A stretch of DNA of 64,000 nt from Fuerstiella sp. (GCA_014238335.1 JABABI010000029.1:19734-83733); one strand, 5' to 3'. Positions 18,195 to 28,579 are shown, counted from the stretch's first letter. The notes: a model not told the origin generated them from the letters alone. Numbers and translations: made by a program.

Positions 18195-19279
18195 ATTCTC
18201 GCTGGCATGTAATCTTTGTCCTGCTGCTGCTCACCGGCGCTACAGGTTGTTCACGGTTTCGTGATCTGACGCGCCGCGACTATGCGCTGCTGCGAGACCC
18301 GTTTGTCAATCGGTTCAGTACCGACGACGATGTGGCCGACACGGCTGAGCCATTCGATGATGAAGACACCTCGGGACGTGTTTGGATAGACGACACGGCA
18401 ACAGCCGCAGCAAATCATGACTTTTCCAATGAATTGAGAACGGAAAATTCACTTTTCGGAACGTCCGCCACGGCAGGCAGACTCGGCGAAATTCAAATCC
18501 AGGGATCGCCCAATGACGTCGCCCAGGCGAGCGGTCCATCCCTCTCGGATTTCATTGGTATGCGACCAGAGCAGCCCACGACAAAAATGGCGCCTTTGCC
18601 AAAACGACCTGACGTAAAAAGGAAAGTCGCTAAATTTGGCGTATTCGCCGAGAAGCGGACCGCATCCATAGAAGAAACGGTAACGCCCGCTGACGTTAAC
18701 AACGACTTCGCAGATTGGGCGTCCCTGCAGCACAAAAAATGGAACAGCGATGGGCCATCGCCGGCCGATCACGTTCTCCCCGGGCAGATACGGCAGGTCA
18801 GTCAGACCGTAAAAACGCCAGCGACTGACGACGGTCTCCCGACGCTGCCGTCACCCGACTTGGCAGGTTTCGGAACTGATGTGACGGACAAAGTCACACC
18901 CTTGACTGCCCCGTCACGATCTCAAAACACGACCACTAGTCCGCCCATTGGAAGTGAAAACCCTTTTCCCGGAACAACATCAGCACGCAACTCCACGACG
19001 CCGTCACAGACGACAATTCCGCCGCCAAAACTCGACTTAGCTGCTCCGACGGCGAGCTCTAACGCACACGTCCTCAGACAGCAACCACGGCCCCCTGTAT
19101 TCGATTCACCCGCTAAGCGGTCGGAGACGACACCCGATCCTTTTGTGAATTTCAACAAATCGAGGACTGCTGCAGGCGGCACGTTTGCAGAGCCCAGTAA
19201 AGCCGCGACCAGCGGATCGGTGGACTCGACCTTTCACTTTGATACGGGCTGGAAGCCGTCCAATCTAACGCGCCCATAG
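18191..19279 (+). CDS. lipoprotein of unknown function
   Basis: 362 residues from the ATG at 18191, preceded by a good Shine-Dalgarno (GGAGGAGC, about 5 bases upstream). This start gives a clean lipoprotein signal: a hydrophobic VIFVLLLLTG stretch and a lipobox ending TGCS with Cys20. The remainder is low complexity, rich in Pro, Ser, Thr and Asp, and probably extended outside the membrane. Short conserved-looking patches are LTRRDYALLRDPF near residue 25 and DPFVNF near 330. It overlaps the preceding 79-codon frame by four bases. Confidence 0.72.
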   Translation: MNSRWHVIFVLLLLTGATGCSRFRDLTRRDYALLRDPFVNRFSTDDDVADTAEPFDDEDTSGRVWIDDTATAAANHDFSNELRTENSLFGTSATAGRLGEIQIQGSPNDVAQASGPSLSDFIGMRPEQPTTKMAPLPKRPDVKRKVAKFGVFAEKRTASIEETVTPADVNNDFADWASLQHKKWNSDGPSPADHVLPGQIRQVSQTVKTPATDDGLPTLPSPDLAGFGTDVTDKVTPLTAPSRSQNTTTSPPIGSENPFPGTTSARNSTTPSQTTIPPPKLDLAAPTASSNAHVLRQQPRPPVFDSPAKRSETTPDPFVNFNKSRTAAGGTFAEPSKAATSGSVDSTFHFDTGWKPSNLTRP

Positions 19280-19565
19280 CTGAGTGCCAATCATGGAATT
19301 CAGCTTCTGACGTTGCTGCACGTTGGCCAACAAAGTACTGCTGGCTGGTGGACGGACCCGCCAGAGCCTCAATCCGGCTACACGGCACAGACAATCGGCT
19401 CACCACCAGAGCTGCTCGCGTGGTCCCCCCAGGATTTCCATGGCCGTGATGTTGGCTGAGGTGCCAGTCATAGCGTCGCGCCCCGGATACGCACCCGGCC
19501 AACAAAGTTGTGCAGCAACTGCTGACAGACAGGACGCTCACGAAGAACGTTAAACCAGCCGTGGC
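19280..19565. other. convergent intergenic region with a 12-base direct repeat
   Basis: Lies between the lipoprotein gene (plus) and the DUF1552 gene (minus). The string GGCCAACAAAGT occurs at 19325-19336 and again at 19497-19508. Short frames cross this region on both strands, but none has a plausible start or protein-like composition. No terminator hairpin with a T-tract was found. Confidence 0.45.
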
Positions 19566-20891
19566 CTATAACAGATTCACCTGTTCGGTGCTGTCGCCGA
19601 GTTCGCCGATGTCAGCACCGACGCCATGAGCCATCGCCAGCAACAGGTTGTTCAGTGGCGTTTCGTTGGGGTGATGAACCGCGCGACCTGTTTTGACACT
19701 TCCACCGCCTCGTCCTGCAACAACAATCGGAAGGTCGTGGTGATCATGTCTGTTGGCATCAGAAATTGCACTCCCGTACAGAATCATGCTGTTGTCCAGA
19801 AGATTACTGTCACCTTCCTGTACGGCCTTCATGCGCGTTAGAAATTCCGCGAACTGTTCAGCGAGGTACTTATCAATTTTCGCAATCTGTGCTATCTTCT
19901 CCTCATCGTCGCGATGATGTGACAACTGATGATGGCCCCCTATCACGTCTACTTCGCGGTAAGTTCGGTTGCAGCCGGCGTCTCCAACCATGAACGTTGC
20001 AATTCTTGTGGAATCTGTCTGAAACGACAGCAGCATGATGTCGTACATCAGACGCAGATGTTCTGAGAGTTCTGCCGGCACACCTGCGGGAAGGTTGACC
20101 TCAGGAATATCCTTGGGGCGCAGATGATTGGCCCGATCAATTCGCTGTTCAACTTCACGCACGCTGGTAAAGTACTCGTCCAGTTTCTGACGGTCAGTTC
20201 CACCGAGTTTATCCTGCAGGCGTCCGGCGTCTTCAGAGACAAAGTCCAGAATGCTTTTGCGGAACCGTTGACGGCGTTCCTGCGTGGCGGCGGCTTCTCG
20301 ACTGCCGAATATTCTTTCGAACGCAAGACGCGGGTTGATTTCCTTCGCCGTTGGTGTGTTCGGCGACTTCCAGCTGATGTTTGTGGAATAGGCACAACTG
20401 TAGCCCGAATCACAGTTGCCGGCATTTCGCCCACGTTCGATTCCCAGTTCCAGTGATGGTAATCGTGTTTGGTCACCGATCAGCTTCGCGGCCGCCTGAT
20501 CGGCGGAAATGCCGACTTCGATATCCGCGCCGGCTGTCTTTCTTGGTTGTGCCCCGGTGAGAAACGCACTTGCATTGCGTGCATGGTCACCGCCACCGTC
20601 ACCGTTCGCTCGCGCGTGGTGCTGAGTCAGCCCGGTCATAACCAGAAGATCACTCTTATGTGACTCTAACGGCTTGAGTGATTCCCCCAGCTCAAACTCA
20701 GTGCCTTCGCCGTCTGGCTTCCAGCGATCCATAATCGCACCGTTCGGAAAAAACACGAATGCCATGCGCGTCGGAGCAACCGCCGCCGTTGAGGCCGCCG
20801 AAGCGGCATGCATGATGTTGAGAAATGGCAGCGACAGCGCCGTGCCGGTACCACGAAGGACAGTTCTGCGGTGGATGTAAGTGGATTTCAT
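19566..20891 (-). CDS. DUF1552 family protein
   Basis: 441 residues. A Tat-like leader (HRRTVLRGTGTALSLPFL) is followed by ptl-type DUF1552 landmarks: RMAFVFFPNGAIMDRWKP, GLTQHHARANGDGGGDHARN, the central FERIFGS, and MILYGSAISDANRHDHHDLPIVVAGRGGG near the C terminus. DUF1552 is related to DUF1501 and is usually encoded beside a DUF1587/DUF1592/DUF1588/DUF1585 protein, as here (starts 83 bases after that gene's stop). Predicted exported; biochemical role unknown. Confidence 0.9.
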   Translation of the reverse strand: MKSTYIHRRTVLRGTGTALSLPFLNIMHAASAASTAAVAPTRMAFVFFPNGAIMDRWKPDGEGTEFELGESLKPLESHKSDLLVMTGLTQHHARANGDGGGDHARNASAFLTGAQPRKTAGADIEVGISADQAAAKLIGDQTRLPSLELGIERGRNAGNCDSGYSCAYSTNISWKSPNTPTAKEINPRLAFERIFGSREAAATQERRQRFRKSILDFVSEDAGRLQDKLGGTDRQKLDEYFTSVREVEQRIDRANHLRPKDIPEVNLPAGVPAELSEHLRLMYDIMLLSFQTDSTRIATFMVGDAGCNRTYREVDVIGGHHQLSHHRDDEEKIAQIAKIDKYLAEQFAEFLTRMKAVQEGDSNLLDNSMILYGSAISDANRHDHHDLPIVVAGRGGGSVKTGRAVHHPNETPLNNLLLAMAHGVGADIGELGDSTEQVNLL

Positions 20892-20974
20892 CAGTGATAT
20901 TTTACCTGAATTCCAAACCGAAGAGGATTCGGCCAGCCGATGGGGCTGTGGTGAGGAAACACTGAACTTCTGAA

Positions 20975-23743
20975 CTACGGTGCCAAACCGCCTGGCTGAT
21001 TTTCTGCAGCTGACGTGGTCACTGCACTCTTCTTTAAGAAGGGATCGGAAAGAACAATGGCCTCAACCAACGCCGAGAAACGATTGCCGCGTTTATGCAG
21101 CTGTTCCAGACACTGGTCGACGGCACATTTGTCGTAATACTCGGTACCACGCCCAACGGCGTATACTAACATTTTCTCAGACATTGTGCGAAAGAAATCT
21201 TCTCGCCGATTCCGCACGATTGCGATCAATTGCAATGGCCCGTTAAAGGATTCCCCCGACGGCAGGCTGCCGGAGGCATCAATTGCTCTGCCTTCATGCT
21301 CGGTCCGCCACTGTCCGACGGCATTGAAGTTTTCGAATCCCAGTCCCAGAGGGTCCATCAGTTGGTGGCAGGCAGCGCAACCTGGATCTTCACGATGTTT
21401 CGTCAGCTGTTCCCGCAGAGTTGCGTCCGGCGCCGCCTTTGCAGTTTCTTCCAGTTCCGGAACACCAGGCGGTGGCGGTGGCGGAGCCTCACCGAAAATG
21501 TTTTCCATAATCCACTTGCCTCGTTTAACGGGGCTGGTGCGATCGGGATTGGAAGTCAGCGTCAGAATGCTGGCGTGGGTCAGCACCCCCGAGCGGTGCG
21601 TGTCGGCCAATGATACCCGCTCAAATTCATTTGACTCGATTCCATTGATTCCATAGTGTTCGGCCAGACGGCTATTGACGAACGTAAAATCAGCCGACAG
21701 CAGATCTTCGATACTGCGATCTTCCAGCATGACCGTTCGAAACAGCAGCTCCGTTTCCTGTCGCATATCACGCTTCAGTTCGTCGTTGAAGGATGTGAAC
21801 ACGTCGGTGTTTGGACTGACGTCTTCCAGGTTTCTCAGATTGAGCCATTGCGCCGCAAAATTGTCCACCAGAGCTTCAGCACGATCGTCATGCAGCATTC
21901 TGTCAACCTGTTGCCGCAGCGTGTCCGGGTTTCCCAACTCATTCTGACGAGCCAGTTCAAACAGTTCGTCGTCCGGCATGCTGCTCCACAGAAAATACGA
22001 CAACCTCGACGCCAGCTCGAAATCATCAAGTCGCCGCTCTGACTGACCAGGTTCCGGCTCACTTTCCAGACGAAACAGAAAGTCTGGCGCGACCAGCATT
22101 GCCTGCAGCGCCATGAACAGCCCCGTGTCATAGGTCTCTTCCATGTCATCGACGGCCATCCGAACCAAAAGCGCGTAACGATTCAACTGATCTTCCGTTA
22201 CCGGCCGCCGAAATGCTCTGTCTAGAATTGGCTGCAGGACCTGTCGCGCGGCCGCTGTTACGTCCAGCTCTTTGCCAGGGCGAGCCGTGACAAAACGCTT
22301 GTGTACCTCGGGGTACTTGACAATTCCTCCGCCGATGGGGCCGTGCACAGAAATACTGCGAACAGCAAAATTGCGATCTTTTCCGGCGTCGGGATCATAG
22401 GCGTCATTCAGAAATGCGGCGGCAAGCCGAACACTTCCCGCTTCCAGCCGAACCCGATGCAGAAATGTCTCGTCCGTCTTATGCTTCTGCACATCAAATT
22501 CGCCCAGCGAATCCTTTCCATGGCGAAGGGCAAATCTGGCCCGCTCTTCTTCCATCTGTGTGGCACTGGCGATCACGCGAATTTCATAATCGCCGGTTGC
22601 TGGAAGATCAACGATACCAAAAATTTCGCCGTTCGAAGGCAACCAGCGTGAACCTCCGGACATTCTGCCACCCTGGAGTTGGTCCGCAGGCATTGTGAGT
22701 GACAAAGGCCGTGAATAGTCGGTCGTGTCAATGACGGCGTCCGCAACCTGTTCGGCTGCATTAAGATATTTTTCCAGCAACAACGGGGGCAGCGACAACA
22801 CGTCACCAATGTTGTCAAAACCTTCGCCTACGTCGTCCGCCGGAAAGTCATTGGCGGGTGTCAGATCAATGCCGAACAGATCCTGAATTGTATTATTGTA
22901 TTCCGCCCGATTCAGACGCTGGACGGCCGGTCGGCCGGGGTTGTATACCAGTGTACAGTCAAAATTATTCAATTCATCGTACAGAAACTCAGCAACCTGC
23001 TGCTGTTCGTCCATCGCGGGACGAGGGTCATGGTCGGCCGGCGGCATCGCACCGGCTTTGACCATTCGATAAACGCGCTGCCACGTTTTCCGTTCGTCCA
23101 GCAACTGGTCCACGGATTGCAGTTTGTGAACCGCGATATCCCCTTCCTGCGTATCCGCTCCGTGGCAGTCTGTGCAATATTTGGAGAAAAACGGAAGAAC
23201 CACTCGCTGAAGAGTCTGCGTACGTGCAGCTTTCTGCTGTTCGCGTTGCTGAGCAGCTGACTCCGCTTCGCTGTCAGCTGCAACAGGGTTTTGCAGGCTC
23301 ACGAGGATAGCGCCGAAAGCGTCGTTACTGGCCACAAACCTCTGAGGGCCACTGGCAACGGCTCCCCCCCGCATCACAGACCAGAGCCCCATGAGAACAA
23401 CGCTCACGGACATCACGCCACCAAAAACAACGAGTACCAGTTGCCATTTCGATGCCTGGGACTTCGACTTCCGACCGGCCGAAACCACCTTCGTGGGCGT
23501 CGCCCGGGGCACGATTTTTTCTGCAGATCTTCCGGTGCTTCGTGCAGTCCGTTTGGCAACCTCGCTGGAGCAGGACGTCCGCAAGGATACCGAAGAATGA
23601 CAGGCGACTTCGGTGTTTGTAAGACGAACCGGTGAGTCGCATCCGTCCGACGGACAGCGCACAACAGCTCCGAGAAATCGATCCTCAACTCGGAAACGAA
23701 ATCCACAGGCGGTACATTGAAAGGAAGTTGTGGCAGGCAACAT
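20975..23743 (-). CDS. zinc-ribbon/TM/cytochrome protein with DUF1587-1595-1592-1588-1585 domains
   Basis: 922 residues from the ATG at 23743; a TTG at 23785 is less likely. An N-terminal zinc-ribbon-like segment (CTACGFRFRVE, then RCPSDGCDSPVRL) is followed by one transmembrane helix (about residues 100-125, WQLVLVVFGG). This places the ribbon in the cytoplasm and the rest outside. The outer part has a cytochrome motif CTDCHG (near 190), then DUF1587 (LNRAEYNNTIQDLFG), DUF1595 (AFRRPVTEDQLNRY), DUF1592 (ASRLSYFLWSSMPDDELF), DUF1588 (GVLTHASILTLTSNPDRTSPVKRGKW, abbreviated here to its start) and DUF1585 (EKMLVYAVGRG). Upstream partner of the DUF1552 gene. Confidence 0.9.
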   Translation of the reverse strand: MLPATTSFQCTACGFRFRVEDRFLGAVVRCPSDGCDSPVRLTNTEVACHSSVSLRTSCSSEVAKRTARSTGRSAEKIVPRATPTKVVSAGRKSKSQASKWQLVLVVFGGVMSVSVVLMGLWSVMRGGAVASGPQRFVASNDAFGAILVSLQNPVAADSEAESAAQQREQQKAARTQTLQRVVLPFFSKYCTDCHGADTQEGDIAVHKLQSVDQLLDERKTWQRVYRMVKAGAMPPADHDPRPAMDEQQQVAEFLYDELNNFDCTLVYNPGRPAVQRLNRAEYNNTIQDLFGIDLTPANDFPADDVGEGFDNIGDVLSLPPLLLEKYLNAAEQVADAVIDTTDYSRPLSLTMPADQLQGGRMSGGSRWLPSNGEIFGIVDLPATGDYEIRVIASATQMEEERARFALRHGKDSLGEFDVQKHKTDETFLHRVRLEAGSVRLAAAFLNDAYDPDAGKDRNFAVRSISVHGPIGGGIVKYPEVHKRFVTARPGKELDVTAAARQVLQPILDRAFRRPVTEDQLNRYALLVRMAVDDMEETYDTGLFMALQAMLVAPDFLFRLESEPEPGQSERRLDDFELASRLSYFLWSSMPDDELFELARQNELGNPDTLRQQVDRMLHDDRAEALVDNFAAQWLNLRNLEDVSPNTDVFTSFNDELKRDMRQETELLFRTVMLEDRSIEDLLSADFTFVNSRLAEHYGINGIESNEFERVSLADTHRSGVLTHASILTLTSNPDRTSPVKRGKWIMENIFGEAPPPPPPGVPELEETAKAAPDATLREQLTKHREDPGCAACHQLMDPLGLGFENFNAVGQWRTEHEGRAIDASGSLPSGESFNGPLQLIAIVRNRREDFFRTMSEKMLVYAVGRGTEYYDKCAVDQCLEQLHKRGNRFSALVEAIVLSDPFLKKSAVTTSAAENQPGGLAP

Positions 23744-24137
23744 GAAGCGATGGCGTAATGCGGCGGGGGAGTTGCATCCTGTCAAATGGAGCGTTGTTAA
23801 TACGGCGAATGCAGGTCAGCATGCCGTGCGTGGTATTCTAGCGTACAGGATGTTGTATTCCAGCAGACTTAACTAACTGAAGTCCAGAGTCCGGCATTGG
23901 TCACAACGCTTTGCAGCGGTTGCACCGCTGTTCTGCTTCACTCCATCAGCAGCATTCCCGGAGGCTCTGAAGACTGGATGTTCCTGCAGTTTGAACTCGC
24001 GGTGGCCGTTAGGGCGCCCCCGCTGGCACGTCACGATTCTACGCGCAGCATTGACGCGGGGGTCGCGGGGGTCAAAATGGCGGCAGTGTCGACAATCCGA
24101 ATGGACGGCGTTTCTTCCTGCAGTCGGGCGAATTTCA
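23744..24137. other. divergent intergenic region
   Basis: Nearly 400 bases between the minus-strand DUF1592 gene and the plus-strand ceramidase-like gene. A perfect TTGACA (minus strand, 23785-23780) sits 37 bases before the minus-strand ATG, but no good -10 follows. CAGCGG and CCGCTG (23914-23930) form a 6-bp stem with a 5-base loop. Open frames through 23897-24230 look non-coding. Confidence 0.4.
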
Positions 24138-25541
24138 ATGCGATATTTACTGTGTGTGCTGATAATTCTTGCGGGCCACCATTGCGAAGCAGGGGATCTG
24201 CAGGCTGGCGCCGCAGCAATCGATGTCACTCCGTTGAATCTACCGGTGTCGATGACTGGCAGTTTTCAGGATCGCAAGGCCACCGGGGTCCACGACCGAC
24301 TCCACGCCAGGAGCCTTGTGCTGGCGGACGGCAAGACACGATTCGCGTTTGTCATCATCGACAGCTGTCTGATCCCCAGAGACATTCATGACACCGCGAA
24401 GGAAGTCGCGTCACAGCGGACCGGCATTCCCACGTCCCGGATTCTGACGGCGTCCACTCATACTCACACCGCACCGACCGCGTTAAAAGCGGCACAGTGT
24501 TCTCCCGACCCGAAGTATCTTACCTACCTCACAAAGCAGATTGCACAGGCGGTTGTCGTGGCAAATGATCGGCTGCAGCCAGTTGAAGTCGGATGGGGTG
24601 TCGCCACAGCGCCCGATCAGATTAACAATCGGCGGTGGTTCATCAAACCGGAGGCCATGACGGCGAATCCCTTCGGTCGCACGGACGACCTTGTCCGCAT
24701 GAATCCACCTCGCGGAACAGGACTTCTGATTCGACCGGCTGGCCCCGTGGATCCTGACGTCACGTTCCTGAGCGTCCGTTCGCCAGATGGTGCGGCGATT
24801 TCGTTACTGGCAAACTACGGGCTGCACTACGTCGGCGGCATTGCCCCCGGGCAGCTGTCGGCGGACTATTTCGGCGCGTTCGCGCGACAGATCGGGACTC
24901 GACTAAACGGCGGAAAAAACTTTGTCGGCATCATGTCGAATGGGGCCAGTGGCGACGTCAACAACTACGATTTCCTCAATCCACGTCCGCGGGCCGCACC
25001 CTATGAACGCATGGAGAGTGTCGCGGAGATCGTTGCAAATCGAGTTCATGATATTCACGGATCCGTGCGATTTACGAGCGAAGCCGTACTGCGCGCATCT
25101 GAGCGAAAGATCACACTGGGCGTACGAAAACCTGACGAAGCCGAACTGAAACGGGCTCGCCAGCTGTTTGACAATGCTGCTGATCCACTGCGGCTGAACA
25201 TGGAAGAATTGTATGCCCAGGAATCCATCCGACTGCACCAGGCCGCTCCGACGGTGCAGATAATACTACAGACAATTGCAGTAGATGAACTGGCGATCGT
25301 TGCCATTCCCTGTGAGGTATTTGCGGAGATCGGTATTGAGATCAAACGTCGCAGCCCGTTCCGAACGACATTTGTGATCGCACTGGCGAACGGCTACAAC
25401 GGTTACCTGCCCACGCCTCAGCAGCATGCTCTTGGCGGTTACGAAACCTGGCGATCGGGCTGGAGCTACCTGGAAACAGAGGCGTCCACCACGATCACAG
25501 AAAACACACTGCAGATGCTGAAGTCACTTCGTAACAACTGA
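24138..25541 (+). CDS. exported neutral/alkaline ceramidase-like protein
   Basis: 467 residues from the ATG at 24138, which begins directly at a signal peptide (MRYLLCVLIILAG, cleavage near EAG). The mature protein starts with LQAGAAAIDVTPLNLPVSMTG and has ARSLVLADGKTRFAFVIIDSC, then ASTHTHTAPT, a probable zinc site, then LHYVGG and SNGASGDVNN. This pattern is that of the N-terminal domain of neutral/alkaline non-lysosomal ceramidases, which is widespread in planctomycetes as stand-alone proteins. Substrate here unknown; true ceramidase activity is not implied. The longer frame from 23991 lacks a signal peptide at its start and is rejected. Confidence 0.82.
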   Translation: MRYLLCVLIILAGHHCEAGDLQAGAAAIDVTPLNLPVSMTGSFQDRKATGVHDRLHARSLVLADGKTRFAFVIIDSCLIPRDIHDTAKEVASQRTGIPTSRILTASTHTHTAPTALKAAQCSPDPKYLTYLTKQIAQAVVVANDRLQPVEVGWGVATAPDQINNRRWFIKPEAMTANPFGRTDDLVRMNPPRGTGLLIRPAGPVDPDVTFLSVRSPDGAAISLLANYGLHYVGGIAPGQLSADYFGAFARQIGTRLNGGKNFVGIMSNGASGDVNNYDFLNPRPRAAPYERMESVAEIVANRVHDIHGSVRFTSEAVLRASERKITLGVRKPDEAELKRARQLFDNAADPLRLNMEELYAQESIRLHQAAPTVQIILQTIAVDELAIVAIPCEVFAEIGIEIKRRSPFRTTFVIALANGYNGYLPTPQQHALGGYETWRSGWSYLETEASTTITENTLQMLKSLRNN

Positions 25542-25579
25542 AGCCGCAGCGGCATTACTCAACCCGGCAGAAACTCTGT

Positions 25580-28579
25580 TCAGGCGGCCTGCTGCCGTCG
25601 CTGTTTTCGGGACAATCGTTTCGAGTTGTCGGGCTCGGTGCCTTCTGAGGAATGGCTGTCGTCGGTCGAAGGTTTCTTCGCTTTGGGACGCACGACCGGT
25701 TCCAAAGATGCGGGCTGATAACGGGCGACGAGCACTAACAGCGGTGGCAGCAGAATCAAAGCGACGGCCAGACATGAGGCGATACCCATCGCGAGCACGA
25801 TGCCCACACTCTTAAGTCCCTGATGGGCGGCAATCATCAGGCTGCCGAAACCAACAATGGACGTTAGCGATGTCAGCAGGACTCCGTTCACCGTGTCACC
25901 GGAAGGCGAATATTCCTTGGCGCCATCAGCCAGCTGACGGCGGTAGTCGTGGACCATGTGGATGCCATCGTCCACTCCGATCCCCAGCACCAGCGGCAGA
26001 ACGATCAGATTGATCGGGTTGAAGTCGACATTCAGCAACGCCATTAGTCCCAGCAGAATGAGTCCGCCTCCGACTGGAGGCACCATGGCCAGCAGAGTGT
26101 CCCGCAGGTTCCGCACGTCAAATACGGTTGCGATAAACGCCACCATCGAAAGATAAATGGCCACCAGCATGTGTGGATCAAGACTGGTTGCACGCTGCAT
26201 CGCGGTGTACACCACGGAACCCACGACCAGCATGGGGGGAACTATGGTCAGCAGCTTCTGGCCGGGCCGCAGAAAGTCGAACAGCAGGAACAACGCAATG
26301 GCGGCCACCGAGTAGATCGCAATTGTTGTATAACATTCCTTCATCTTGTTGGCAGAATCAAAGTTCTGTACGGGCACACCGGTGATGGATGGGTCCACGG
26401 TTCGCAGATCTTTGACAAAGGACGCCAAAGCATCCTGATTCCAAATGCCTCGTTTCGGATAGACCTTCATGAGCCAGAGTTCCCGGTCACCGTCAGCTCG
26501 CAGATAACGATCACGCCATACGACCGGAAGATCCTGGTGGCTCACTGGCTCCAGCGAGGTCGCACGGGCAACCTGGTGAAATTCTTTCAGCAAAGAGCTG
26601 ACCATTAGATTCTGGTACGCTTCAATTACGGCCGCCTGCTGACTGGATGAAAGTGCCGCCAGCCGATTAAGAAATTTGTCGAGAGTGTCAGCGGCATGCT
26701 GCGCTTCCAGATTTCGTGAGGCTTTCAGTGATTTGTACAACTGGTCGATGCTCTTTCCGACGGGTATTGGATTAGATGTGGTAAATGTGGGTGTCTTCGT
26801 CGGGAGATTCGTTAATTGCGCCGCCAGGGTTCGAATTAATTTCTGTTGATGAGCATTCGGAGGATCAGGTATTTTGCTGGAAAGATCCGTTACTCGCCCA
26901 ACGGTGGGAAGGGCCATGAACTGCGTTCTTAGTTCATCCACAGCGGACTTGGAATCCGCCAGAGCAACCGCATAAAGCAACGAATCATCTGAATCTGCCA
27001 ACGTTCTTTCTGCACGGACGGATGGCAAATTATTGTCCTGCAAAGCCATCAGGTTGCCATCGTAGTTGACATGCCAGTGCAACTGTCCGTCCTGATAGCT
27101 GGCCGCCTGCCGGACAGTGGCTCCGATGGCGACGACCGCCACAACGATGGCTGTCAACGGATAACTGGCGACTGCGACTCGCCAAAATTTGCCCGACCTG
27201 GGTTCCGGCAGGTCTTCAATGTCGACGCGTTCATCAGACAAAGCGATCAGTGCAGGAAGGAAGGTAAACGTCAGCAACGCACAGACCATAATTCCACTGG
27301 CAGAAATAAGGCCCAATTCCGCCAGGCCGGGATATCCAGTCAGTGTAGCGCTGCCGAAAGCGATTGCTGTCGTCGCGGCCGATGTCAGAATTCCACTGCC
27401 GACCGACGTGCCGGTCAGCACCAGCGACTCATCCATCTCGTACAGCTCCTGTCGCAGGAACAGGTAGCGAGTCACAAAGTGTATTCCGAAATCGACGCCC
27501 AGGCCGATCATGATCGCCGCAAAACAAATGCTCAGAATATTGAGGTGGCCGACAGCAAGGGTCGCCAGTCCGAACGTCAGAACCAGCGCCAGTACCAGCA
27601 TAATCAGAACCAGGACAGGATGCCGCAGCCCTCGCAGTCCGAACGCCAGAAGGAAGCCGACAGCAGCGAACGCGATCAGGGCCGCGTTAATCATGTCCCG
27701 CCCGGAACGCTGCAATTCATCATATTCAAGGGCGGGAATACCCGTCGCCGACAGCTGCAGGTCCGGAGCCAGCTGACCATACTCTTTTGATAACTCTGCA
27801 AGGTGCTCGCGAAGACGCCTGATGGCCGCCGCACTGCCGTCAGTGGCAGAATCTCTGACCACAGGCAGGACGTGCAGCATGCCGACACTGCGATCGTCAT
27901 TCATCAGGTATGCCAGATCGCTGTCTTCAGCGGAGTGTTCAATTTCTGCGTCGACAATCTCCGGCCACGGTGATTTGAAGCTGCCACTGTTAACGACAGC
28001 GTCCGAGGCATTAACGGGCAGAAAATGATCCAGGCTGGCGGCAAAACGTTCCGCGTAGCGGGTCGCTGCTGCTGTCCTGCCTTCACTGTTCGCGGCATGA
28101 ACGCTGCGCTGCAGCTGGTTGGAAAGTCTTTCGACACGCAGCAGATCCCATTGTTCCTCTCGCAGAATCGGATCGAAACTGTGCACACGTCGGATCGCTG
28201 ACTGCAGCTGTTCCGTAGTAAGATACTGCAACCCCTTGCGTCGCAATGCCGACTGGTCAACTCGATAAAGAACGTGGGAAAACAGTTCGGGCTCGCGCTC
28301 AAGTCGCGTCCCAAGCTGACTCAGTACGGTTTGAATGAGCTGTGGATTCGGTCCGTCAGTTTCGACAACGACAACCAGGTCCGCCTCGTCGCCAAACGCC
28401 CGATTGTAGTCCTGCCATGCCTGGTCGGGGCCGAGCAGGTGAGACCGACTGCTTTTGAGTTTCAGGTCCGAAACCGTAACGCCAACAGCTGCGCAGCCAA
28501 GGAAGACCATGAGCCACAGCACAAGTCGCGGCCGGCGCGCAGAATGACCGACGATGCTGCCGACGCATCGGGAGAACAT
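25580..28579 (-). CDS. MMPL/HpnN-like RND-family membrane transporter
   Basis: About 999 residues, with two repeats of one plus five transmembrane helices around large loops. The first helix is WLMVFLGCAAVGVTV. Sterol-sensing-like clusters follow near residues 300-430 (with GLGVDFGIHFVTRYLF) and near 780-960 (with GIGVDDGIHMVHDY); the Asp residues in these helices are typical of proton-driven RND proteins. The family includes HpnN, which moves hopanoids to the outer membrane, and MmpL lipid transporters. No hopanoid genes lie nearby. ATG 28579 is preferred over a GTG at 28609. The tail is basic (RLSRKQRRQQ). Confidence 0.86.
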   Translation of the reverse strand: MFSRCVGSIVGHSARRPRLVLWLMVFLGCAAVGVTVSDLKLKSSRSHLLGPDQAWQDYNRAFGDEADLVVVVETDGPNPQLIQTVLSQLGTRLEREPELFSHVLYRVDQSALRRKGLQYLTTEQLQSAIRRVHSFDPILREEQWDLLRVERLSNQLQRSVHAANSEGRTAAATRYAERFAASLDHFLPVNASDAVVNSGSFKSPWPEIVDAEIEHSAEDSDLAYLMNDDRSVGMLHVLPVVRDSATDGSAAAIRRLREHLAELSKEYGQLAPDLQLSATGIPALEYDELQRSGRDMINAALIAFAAVGFLLAFGLRGLRHPVLVLIMLVLALVLTFGLATLAVGHLNILSICFAAIMIGLGVDFGIHFVTRYLFLRQELYEMDESLVLTGTSVGSGILTSAATTAIAFGSATLTGYPGLAELGLISASGIMVCALLTFTFLPALIALSDERVDIEDLPEPRSGKFWRVAVASYPLTAIVVAVVAIGATVRQAASYQDGQLHWHVNYDGNLMALQDNNLPSVRAERTLADSDDSLLYAVALADSKSAVDELRTQFMALPTVGRVTDLSSKIPDPPNAHQQKLIRTLAAQLTNLPTKTPTFTTSNPIPVGKSIDQLYKSLKASRNLEAQHAADTLDKFLNRLAALSSSQQAAVIEAYQNLMVSSLLKEFHQVARATSLEPVSHQDLPVVWRDRYLRADGDRELWLMKVYPKRGIWNQDALASFVKDLRTVDPSITGVPVQNFDSANKMKECYTTIAIYSVAAIALFLLFDFLRPGQKLLTIVPPMLVVGSVVYTAMQRATSLDPHMLVAIYLSMVAFIATVFDVRNLRDTLLAMVPPVGGGLILLGLMALLNVDFNPINLIVLPLVLGIGVDDGIHMVHDYRRQLADGAKEYSPSGDTVNGVLLTSLTSIVGFGSLMIAAHQGLKSVGIVLAMGIASCLAVALILLPPLLVLVARYQPASLEPVVRPKAKKPSTDDSHSSEGTEPDNSKRLSRKQRRQQAA

